Of a DNA stretch of 64,000 bases, positions 22,401 through 33,478 are shown in pieces. The stretch is from Chimonanthus salicifolius (lineage: Eukaryota; Streptophyta; Magnoliopsida; Laurales; Calycanthaceae), in contig CM023536.1 of NCBI GenBank assembly GCA_013350335.1, positions 10,064,207-10,128,206 of the forward strand, read 5' to 3'. Position numbers and translations under genes: made by a program. Positions within the stretch are counted from its first letter, which is position 1. Each line of letters starts with the position of its first letter. Under the pieces are notes generated by a model. That model was not told the origin of the DNA. It did not search any database and saw only the letters and a program-made list of their open reading frames with translations.

Positions 22401-25400
22401 AAAGAGAATAAAAGAATGTTGGATTACATTAATTACAATCAATTCTACAGTTCATTATAGACAAAGTTGACATTCCAGAATAAGATGATTCTGGTCAAGA
22501 CTTATGCAATTGTGGGCCCCACATGGTCAACGATCTAGTATTGGGTCCCACAACTGTAACACCCCACCCACATGGGGGTGTGGGAAAAAAGTCTCACATC
22601 GCCCATGAGGTGGAGGGGGTGTGGGGTTATAAGAGGGTGCTCCCCTCTCCTTAGCACAAGGCCTTTCGGGCCTGGTCTTGTGGGCCAAGCCCAATGCGAA
22701 GCCATGCAGGCCGCTCCACGTAGGGTCCAAAGCAGACAATATTGTGTTTGTCCACTTTGGGCCTACAAATGGACCCGCACAGCTTTGCTTTGGTGAGCCA
22801 ACCTACTGTTGCTCCCAAAAGGTATTGTGCTAGGAGGAGGAAGGCTACTACTTATATACCAGGGAATTTCTAATGCTACTAGCAATGTGGGACTTTTTAG
22901 GACAGGTTATTACAATCTACCCCCCTTAAAGCCAAAGCCGTCCCCGGCTCTGCACACACAACAACCAAATCCACACCCTCAGGTAGAGAGTTGAACCATG
23001 CTCTGATACTATTTGTAACGACCCGTCCTGCTAGCACAATATTGTCCACTTTGGACCTACACACGGACCCGTACGGCTTTGCTTTAGCGAGTCAACCCAT
23101 TGTTGCTCCCAAAAGGCCTTGTACTAGAAGGAGGAAGGCTACTACTTATACACTAGGGAATTTCCAATGCCACTAGCAATGTGGGACTTTTTAGGGCAGG
23201 GTATTACAACAACACTCCCCCTCATGCTGGTTCGAAGATGTCTGGTAAACCCAACTTGCTAATAACTAAAGTAAGTTGATGATAAAGGAACTGCCTTTGT
23301 CAACATATCCGCAAGTTGATCTTTAGATTGCAAATATGGGGTAAACAATCGGCCTTCAGAAATATGCTGACGACGGAAGTGACAATCAACCTCAATGTAC
23401 TTGGTCCTCTCATGAAAGACTGGATTGGAGGCGATGTTGATGGCTACCTGATTGTCACAGAACATGACGAGTGGATTGGTAGGTGCAAAGCCCAACTCAG
23501 TAAGAAACTGACGAATCCAAAGTAACTCAGCCGCAGTATTGGTCATTGCACGATACTCGCTTCAGCAGTAGAACGAGCAACCACAGATTGCTTCTTACTG
23601 CTCCAGGAGACTAAATGAGAGCATAAGAATACACAATAACCAAATGTGGATCTGCGGTCATCAGGAGATTCGATCCAATCAGCGTCGAAGTATCCACGAA
23701 CGGAGAAGGAAGAATGCCGTCCAAAAAATAGCCCCCGGCCTGGATGAGCTTTAAGATACCAAAGAAAGCGAAATATAACATGAAGATGGGTATCTCGTGG
23801 TGCATGCATGAATTGGCTGACCACACCAACGACATATGACAAATCAGATCAGGTGATAGTGAGGTAGATGAGTTTTCCAACCAATTTTTGAGAGAATGCT
23901 GGAGTATCAAGGAGAGTCCTGTCCGAAGTAGATAACTTAGTGTTGACATCAAGCGGAGTATCAACAGGTTTGTATCCAGAGTACCCGGCATCCTGTAGGA
24001 GGTCGAGAGCATACTTCGCTGGGATAAAGAGAGGCCTTTAGGAGAACGACCAACCTCAATCCCCAGAAAGTAACGAAGTGGCCCAGATTTTTAATAACAA
24101 ATGTGCACTGGAGATACCATTTAAATCTAGAAATAACTGCATCATTATTACCTGTGAGGACAATATTATCAAGGTAAACCACTAGAAGCATTGCCACAGA
24201 GTATAGACGGTAGATAAAAAGAAAGTGATTCATCTGACACCTGGAAAAACTATAACGTAACAAAGCACTGCTGAACTTCTCAAATTAGGCTCGTTGCGAC
24301 TGCTTGAGTCCATAGATAGCCTTTTTGAGTCTGCAGATAGAGTTAGTTCCCCCTACATGACAAACTCTGGAGGAGGGAGCATATATACTTCATCCTGTAG
24401 ATCATCATGTAGGAAGGCATTCTTTACATCCAGTTGATGAAGTGACCAGTCATGAGTGGTGTCCATAGAAATCAGGATACAGACATGAGTAAGCTTTGCC
24501 ACAGGGGAGAAGGTTTCCTGATAGTCTACACCATACGTTTGCGTGAAGCCCTTGTCAATCGGGGCGAGATCTGGATTATGCTTCAAGCCGAAAACCCATT
24601 TGCACCCAACTGGAGTCTTCCCTTGAGGAAGAGGAATCATTTCCCATGTATGATTTTTTTCAAGTGTTGTTAATTCCTTTTCCATAAGGGATCACGGAGG
24701 GCAGTATCAATCCTCTTTGGAATCTTAATGTTATCCAGAGCTGTAAGAAAACTGTGATAGGAAGGAAAAACAACATGATATGACACAAAATGAGTAAGGG
24801 GATGACCGGTACATGTAAGCTTACCTTTTTGAAGTGCAATGGGAAGATCATACTTGGCAGTGGTGGATGGATCTGGACCAGAGGTGGTGGCATCTGCTGG
24901 AAGTGGAGGCCGTGGCTACCTGCGTTGATACACTAGAATAGGCTTGGTAGTGCGAGGACATGTATCTGCAGGGAGAAGGGGTAGAACTGGAGAGGGAGAA
25001 GGAACGGATGGTGTGGAAAAGTAGGGGGTTGTTTCAAAGAAGGTGACGTCTATGGAGACATGTTTTGCCAGTGAGGGGATCTAGACACCTGTAACCTTTA
25101 TGGAAAGGGGAATATTCCAAAAAAACACATCGCACAGCCTTAGGAGAGAGTTTATCACCAAAAAATTGGTGAACAAAGCAGACACACCCAAAGACATGTA
25201 AATGAGGACTATGATGGGTTTGTGTAGAGTAAAAAGATCAATAGGTGACTTGTATAGAAACATACGGGAGGGCATGCGATTGATAAGATATCATGAGGTT
25301 GAGACTGCTTCAGGCCAATACGACTATGGGACATGCATGGTAAAAAAGAAGGAGCGGGCTACCTCAAGTAGGTGTCTGTTATTTCTTTCGGCTAAACCAT

Positions 25401-28400
25401 TTTCTTGAGGTGTAGAGAGACGAGAAAGTTGGGATTCGACACCATAGTCATGCAAGAATTGAGCAAAAGAGTGCGACAAATATTTACCCCCATTATCACT
25501 ACGCAAAATTTTAATTTTACGAGAAAATTGAGTTTCAACCATTTGTAAAACGTGCGAAAATGCTCAAATACCCCAGACTTATGTTTCATCATATATATCC
25601 ATGTCATGCATGAATAATCATCAATAAATGAAACAAAATAACGAAGATTGTGCGACAGACATTAGGATATTGCCAAACATCAGAGTGTATAATAGAAAAT
25701 AATGAAGATGCACATTTATTGAGTTAAGAAGGAAAACAAGTTCTACTATGTTTGCCATACTGGCAATGTTCACATTCAAAACTTGTTAAAAGATAAAATA
25801 GGAACAAGTTTTTTCAATAGAGTCAGATGGATGCCCTAATCGGCAATGCCAAAGCCACACATTGGGCGAAGTAGTAGTCAAGCAAGCTGCAGATACACCA
25901 GGCTGTTGATCGAGAAGATATAAGCCTCCAACTTCACGACCACCACCAAGCACCTGCTTTGTGGTTAGATTCTGAAAGACACAATGAGAAGGGAAAGGAG
26001 GTGACTGAGCAATTCAAATTCTTAGTGAGGGCACTGACAGAAAGCAAGTTACGAGATAAATAGGGAATATGCAAGGCAGAAGAGTGATGCAGGAATTGTC
26101 CTTTTACCCGCAATAGTAGTAGAAGAGCCATTAGCTAATTTTATTTGACCACAAGAAACAGGAGAAAGGGAAGAGAAAAGAGTAGACATACCAACCATAT
26201 GATCAGTGGCTCCGGAATCGATTATCCAAGAATGAGATGAAGCGTGATTGGCAAAGGACTCAGTACTTGAAGTGGAGGAGACAACATTAGAGACCTCGAA
26301 CGGTTGAAGATGCTCCCGTCGGTGCATCAATAAATTAAATTTATGTTCGGTCACGAGAGCATTATCGATAGTCACATCAGACGAAGAAGTAATAGGAGGT
26401 GCAGCGGAGAGATTGGCTTGCTTTGGGTGACCATGAAGCTTATAACATGAATCAACATAATGGTTGGTCATTTTGCAATAGGTACAAAAGCGGGTATGCT
26501 TCTTTCGTGGGCCTTTGGTGTCTCGACGAGTATCAGAAAACAAATCCTTGCCATGAGAGGCAGGAGCCCCATGACAGGCAGGAACCCCTTGAGTGGTGAC
26601 CAATGTGGAGCGTTCAGCTGGCATAGGAGTCATAACTAGGCGACGCATGTCATCCCGAAGTAACCTAGAGTATACCTCATCTAGAGAGGGAAGAGGTTGT
26701 TGCCCAAGTACTTGAGCCCGTATAGGCTTAAATTCCTGATTCAATCCAGCCAATAACTCAAATGTCCGTCGTTGAGCAATAACTGCCTATAGATAAAAGT
26801 ATCACTAGGGCGCTCAAATGTGACAGATTCGAGTTGATCCAATTCAAACAACAGGTCTGTAGTTTGGATAATATTGAATCAATGATAACTACCCCTGTCG
26901 GAGATGAGATGCAGTTTGATATAACTCGTATAAGCGGGCGGAATTGTCACCATCAAAATAGAGGGCTTGAACTGTGTCCCAAACATCCTTACCAGTCGGA
27001 AGAGTATAAACAGTGCCACGAACCTGATCTTCCATGGAGTGAAGAAGCCAGGACTTGACCAAGGAGTTATTGGCCTTCCAAGGTTGGTATGAGGGACTAT
27101 CCTTGGCCGGTTCGGTGGTAGTGCCATCAATATAGTCGGCTAGTTGCTCAACTTTAAGAACCATTTTGGCGGAGTGAGACCATTGGAAACAATTTCTCAT
27201 TTAACAACATTGTGGTGATCTTGCCAATATGAAGGGACCCAGAAGAGATCATATCAAAAATCGAGGCCGTAGAAGAAGATATGATGGAAGAGCTAGAGGC
27301 AGCAGAAGAGGCCATGAGGCTGCAATAAGAACCAATGCAGATGACTGTAAGAGTACAAAAAGGCGAAAAATTGGATCCAAGGTCTAAGTTCCGGCAGTAG
27401 ATCTGTAAAGAAGATGCAGTGGTGGGCCCCACAAAGTATGAACTGAAGCAAAGGCCACGTAGATGCAGCAAAGGTGGGGCGAAGCAGATGTGCCAAGAAC
27501 CAGGGGTAGGGATGCATGTTCCTCGCCGATCTGAAGGAAAATGGCCAAAAATTGTCCAGTCGTTTCTGGCAGTAGGAGGAAGATTGCAGAAGAAGCTGGC
27601 CCACCCATGGTAGATGGTGATGCAACCAGGTTCGATGGAACCTAAGGGCAGGGGCGAAACCAATGGAGGTAGTCGCAGAGCAAAACACTGAGCCACGCGA
27701 TCGAACCACAAAACCCAAGAACTGGGTATTTCCAAGAGGAAACAGGTTTGAAGAGGGGACGGCTAGAAACAGACCAAAAAGGCTTCAAACATCAAATCAG
27801 CCACCACAGATGAAGAGAGCAGGGGAAAACGACATGAGTATGGTAGGTTCCCGGCAGCCCACTGCTGATCGAAAAAAGTTGATCGGCCGAGAAAGAAGGT
27901 GAGGCAGGACAAACCCAGTGGCAGAGACGTTGTTGGACAGCTGATGAAGAAACGCTGTAAGCCTTGGGTAAAAACTTCCAAGTCGGAAGAATATGGAGCA
28001 GAGAAGTTCCACTACAGATCCTCCGAAATCCGGCGTGAACGGTAACGTTGGGGAGGAATAGTAAAGTGGAAAAAAAATCTCTGTTAAAGCGTCCAGACGA
28101 TCGTTCTGGTTGATACCATGAAGAATTATAATAAAGAAATAAGAAAAGAAGAGAGTATTTGGAGAAGAATTCTTCTCTGAGTTTTCTTGTATATTAAACT
28201 GTAAGAGGGTACATGACCTAATCAAGGTGGCTAAAATTAGAAAGAGAATAAAATAATGCTGTATTACATCAATTACAATCAATTCTACAATTAGCATTAT
28301 AGACAAAGTTTACATTCTAGAATAAGATGATTCTGGTCAAGACTTGTGCAATTGTGGGCCCCACATGGTCAATGATCCAGTATTGGGTCCCACAACACCA

Positions 28401-31400
28401 CATCGCTTAGAAACTTCTTTTAAGACCCTTTTGGTTCTCTCTTTTAGGTATTTTGGGTAAGTTAGTAATTTCAATTTACTAATTACATTATTTTATCAAC
28501 ACTTAACATGTGCATGATAAAAATAAATAAATAGTTTTGGTTTTAGAAATTGTTGTTTTTGAAAACACAAACATATGCCTTTGCTTCCGAGGAATTTCTA
28601 TTTTTGTCCAATAGAGTAACACATGATTTTTTTGTTAAATAAAGAATAATTTTTTGTTAAAGTAAATAAAGAATAATTTTTTTATCATTTATAAGTTGTG
28701 TAATAAAGAAGAGAGATTAGAATGCAGGATATTATATATGGTTGGATCTCTTTTAGTTTGTCCATGTGAGTGGACATTTATAAAGAGAGAGGGATATCTT
28801 TTGGGGCATTGAGAGAAGGTTTTGTTGGTGAGACTGAGAGTTGGTTTTGCCTTTTGGGTTCATGTTGGGCATCTTGTAATTCCTCTCTTGTACTCGCAGA
28901 AATATAAAATCAAAATACAAGTTTCCAGTTATCACTTTCATTTCCTCCATTCTTTTTTATTCAAATCTCATCAATAGCAACCGTGAAGATGAAAATTTAA
29001 ATCAAGAGCTGTTGGAAGTGTCGAAAATTTAAATCAAGAACTTTCGGAAGTGTCTTCTAGTGCATGATTATTGGTTCTCATATGATAATGGTTCATATGG
29101 AGTTCAAACATATGACAAATGTCTAGATGAAGGAGATTTTGTGTATTGAGATGTTTTCACCCTGATAGAAGAAGATGATGTTAATGTTGAATGTGAGGAT
29201 GTGGATTCGATACTTGAGATTCTATTTAAAGGGGAACCCTTAGAGGTGATAGATCATTTTCTTGTGGAAGAAGTCAAGGATGATGATATGTCAAATTTCC
29301 TTGTTGTTTGATGTCTATATGATCATAACATTTAGATTCTTTGTTTTGGGTTGTTTCAACCGATCTTTGTAACCCTTGATGATGACTAAGATTGTTATTG
29401 GATGAGAACATTTTTAAGGGTATTCCCTTGGGTATTGTGGTTTTACGAATCAGCCCGGTCCAACTCGACTCGGTCGAGTCAACTCGGATTTGATCCTTTT
29501 CTGATATGATCGATACCTATTCAACTCAGTTTGGTTCCTATTATTTTCGCCCTGTTCCAAGTAGGCCCACTTTTCCCCTATTATGTAAATACCAAACAGA
29601 GTAAAGGAGGGGAATCCCCTAGTTTCTCCTACTTTCTTTCCATCCAAGTAGGCTCTTAGAGATTTCATATATTCAAGTCGCCTAAGGTCATGTAGTGGAG
29701 AAACGAAGTTGGATATCAAAATACTTTTCTAGAACTATATTGTTTAAACTTATACATGACAAAGTGTGATCAGACCCATCACCCATTAACCCACTTAATT
29801 TTTAGGGTTCTCTTGAAGACAGTTATAAATGAATGCAGTTCAAATTGAGCCTTAGGTAATGAACACACTTATCATATTAATCGGTTTAGGGTGGGTTTGC
29901 TTGATGCCTTGACATGGGTCTTGGATCGCTCAATTTACCAGTTTTGCTGTGGTTAGTCACCCATTTTGCGTCACTCGGTCCAAAACTGTGGTTTCCTTTG
30001 TTCACAAATTAGTCCATAATTATATATTTTGCTTATTTCTTTAGATATGCTACTTATAGCTGGTATAAAACCAAAAGAAAAGATGTCCGTTCAGTAAAGT
30101 CAATACAGGGTCATTAATAAAGAAATATTTTGGATAGAACCCCCAATATTTTCGCTTAATTTGAAAAGAAGCTGCATTGTTTCTTGTATTTTGGAAAAAG
30201 GAATGAGTAGATGAGGTTGACCTCATTGTAGGGTAAGGTTGAATCAGTTTTATACCTGGGGTCCATTTTCATCAAAGGAAATCATTAGATCTCAACATCC
30301 CTTCATGATGGTTAGTGGATTGCAAAATCAACTACTCAGAAGACCAAATTCGTATTGGATTAAGATAAACTATGGGGTTTATTAATCTATCATGCATTAG
30401 GGTGTTACTCAATCCAATGCTACAGCATTTCTCGTGGATAGTTAATATGGGGGTCTATTAACAATCATAGGGAGGTGTTGAGATACAAGGGTTTGCTTTG
30501 ATGAAAAATGGAGCCCACATGCCAAAATAACTCAACTTTATCATAACTTACCATATGATCAACCTTATTTAATAGTTTCTTTTTGAAAAAAAAGCCCCAA
30601 AATTTTTGTAATTTCTTTGAAAAAAGTGCTCTTTGACCAAATTCAACACATGCAACATGGATTTCTATCAATCTTTTCAATGTTGAAGTTGAGCATGCTT
30701 GTAGACCTCATTCTACAATACAAAATGAAAGTAGAACTCTAAATTTACTAAGGATAAAAATTTAGAGGCATTTGATATTTTATCCATTTGATTTTTCATC
30801 TTCAATCATTAATTGTATGGCCTTTGGTTAGATGGCTAAAATTTCATATGAGGCTGGATTTTGATATTTTAGCTAATCTTGATGTTCCCTTTAATTTACT
30901 ATATTTGGATGGGGCCAAAAATGTTGTTAAATTTCAACATAAGAAAAGGTCCACTTCGTCCCAATCCAACAAATGCTTCATGGATTTTAACCTGTCACTT
31001 TCATAAATTGTAGCTGGATATACTCCATTTTTACTCTGCAAAATGAAATTGGACCTTTAGATTTTCCAAAATACATTCAAAGGCATTTGCTATTTCTAGG
31101 CATCTGATTTGTCAACTTTAAGCATTGAATTTCTTGGCATTAGATTAGATGGTTAAAAAATTTATATGCAGTTGAATATTGAATATTTTAGCCAATTCAA
31201 ATGTCCATTTTAGTTTCTTATAGTAGTATGGGGCTGGAAACTATGTCTAACTTCAATTGTGAAAATGATAGATTAAAATTGTTTATCATTTGTTGAATTA
31301 GGAAAAATTGGGTTTTGTTCAATGGACTTAAAAAAAGTTTTAGGATTTTTTAAGAATATATAAAAGCAAAAGGGCTATTTTCAGATTAAACAAACAGTTG

Positions 31401-33430
31401 GGGCTTCTTTGAAAATATCCCAAACTACTTAAAGCTCTTGGTATTAATTACAAAATATTGTAAACTGAACTTGAAAGATCATAAAAGATGAAGCCGATTG
31501 CCTTGGACAATTAGTAGTCTCTAGTCTTGAAATAGATAAGCATCCATACCTCCTATAATAAAAGTTCTCTATTAACCCAAAATTTTCATGGATTATTAAT
31601 GTTAATAATCCAAAATATGAACATCCATCATGTGGATCAAGATCCATCATCAATATGTGGTTTGAATTACAGATCACAGGTATAGCTAGTTACCCATGTA
31701 CCCTCGTTTGATCCATTTAATGAATGGGCAAATAGGAAAATAAGTTTGGATTGGGTTGACCTGTTTATTTTGTTTGTAGATATTGTGATGTCATTTGTAG
31801 ACATGCCTACGTGCCATTTGGAGACATTTTGTTGTCATTTAACAACATTTTAAAATTTTCATTGCATGGAAATTTAAAAACATTTTGTTTTTGTTTTTAA
31901 GAAAGAGAGTTTAAATGGGTGAAATGAGTCAGGTCGGAAATGGGTCAACTTGAATAATAAATGAATAGATGGTTAAGTGGGGTTTGGGTTGATCTGTTTA
32001 TTTTAGTATAGGTATGGGTCATGGGGAAAACATATGGCGTTTTGGTTAAGGGAGTTAGATAAATGGATCGACTGCTTCAAACTCAAACCCAACTTGATAC
32101 ATGCCAAGTCTATTAAAACTCTTTCAAATGGAATTAGTAATTTTTCTTTATTAATATATCTTTGTTACCGCTCAAAAAAAATGGAATTAGTAATTTTGCT
32201 AAACATACTAGTTTCTTCATGCTAATATTAAACTGAAACTTATCTTCTTATTGGTGAGGGTGCAACTTGGGCAGGCAGGTCAGGTTGAGAGCCTCCCTAG
32301 CCCATGGATATTAAATTAGGGTTACTGCTTTTTGACCCAACCCATATTTTAACTCTTTTCTGGCCCACCTATGACATAACCTATTTTTTAACTCCCAAGC
32401 CATTTTTAATTTGGGCCAACTAATTTTGGTTGGGTAAATTGAGTCACAGATCAACTCATGTAATTTAGTAGGCAATTGGGTCTATATACAAGTGTACATT
32501 GTGTTGGCTTATTTCAAGCAAAGAGGCATTTACAAAAATAAGCCTACATAATTAAAATATGATCACTATAAAGAGTTAAGTCTCCATTCTCCAAAGATCG
32601 TAGAATAAATATATAGAAATGAGGTATGTGTATATAATTTGGGTAATTTTGGCTAGTTTGGTTATGCAAACTTGAGCTTTGCCAAGGCCAAATTTAAAAT
32701 GGGTTAGGATTTTTGTCCTGGATTGATCCCATATTTTAAGTCGTTTGGGTTAGCCCACTCATATTTTTCTCTGCGTCAGTTGGATTTGAGTTGGCCCTAA
32801 CTCAAGTTGCACCCGTCTATTGAAACATCAATAAGTGCCACTTGATATTGTTTAAAATGCTGTTACAGTCTGAGTCCTGGGTCTGGTATCTACAAGTATG
32901 TGAATATGTATCAGTTTGTGTCTATGAACATGGGTCAGCTAAAACAGGTTGGTGCTATGTGAATTAGGAGGCTCTGTTTCACCATGTATGGGTTTGTACA
33001 TATGGTATGAAAAAGTGTCTGAAGGTAGTATCCTTTTGCATGTTTTGCCAAGCTTCTGTTTATATAAGTTATTCTTTTACTGATATAAGATATACATAAA
33101 AATGCAATAACCAATATGCTGCTGATATTGATAATTTGGTACGTATGGGGTGGATATGGAACAGGCTAGTAGGAATCCTAATGCTTCTGGTGGCAAGGGT
33201 ACGAGCAACAAGATTTCCAAGCATGCTGCCATGGATTTTGCAAAACGAGCATTAGTAAGATGTCATAAGTTTGAAGATACAGGTAGGAGTTGCTTTGCCG
33301 AGCTATCTTTCGAGGATATGTTCCTTTCTTCGTCATCCCACAACATTGACACTGAGAGTAATGGTATCATTAAGGAAGGTGAGAATGGTAATCCTTGACC
33401 ACAACTTCTGTAGGTGCCTTCTACTTCCGT

Positions 33431-33478
<48 letters not shown>

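Larger units (their letters stand above)
22273..28397 (-). mobile_element. Ty1/copia retrotransposon on - strand, defective, with nested TRIM
   Basis: The perfect target duplication CCACA lies at 22268-22272 and 28398-28402. The 5' LTR is 28119-28397; the 3' LTR is 22273-22554 plus 23214, split by the TRIM at 22555-23208. The primer site on - is TGGTATCAACCAG (28106-28118). The domain order matches the 15049-20624 element, and many protein stretches are similar, but the LTRs differ, so this is a sister family. Antisense to the host gene. Reverse transcriptase is inactivated. Confidence 0.9.

Noticed and set aside
22527..22796. Overlapping ORFs on both strands in the GC-rich TRIM LTR
   Set aside because: They fall within a non-coding terminal repeat and across its inverted junction.
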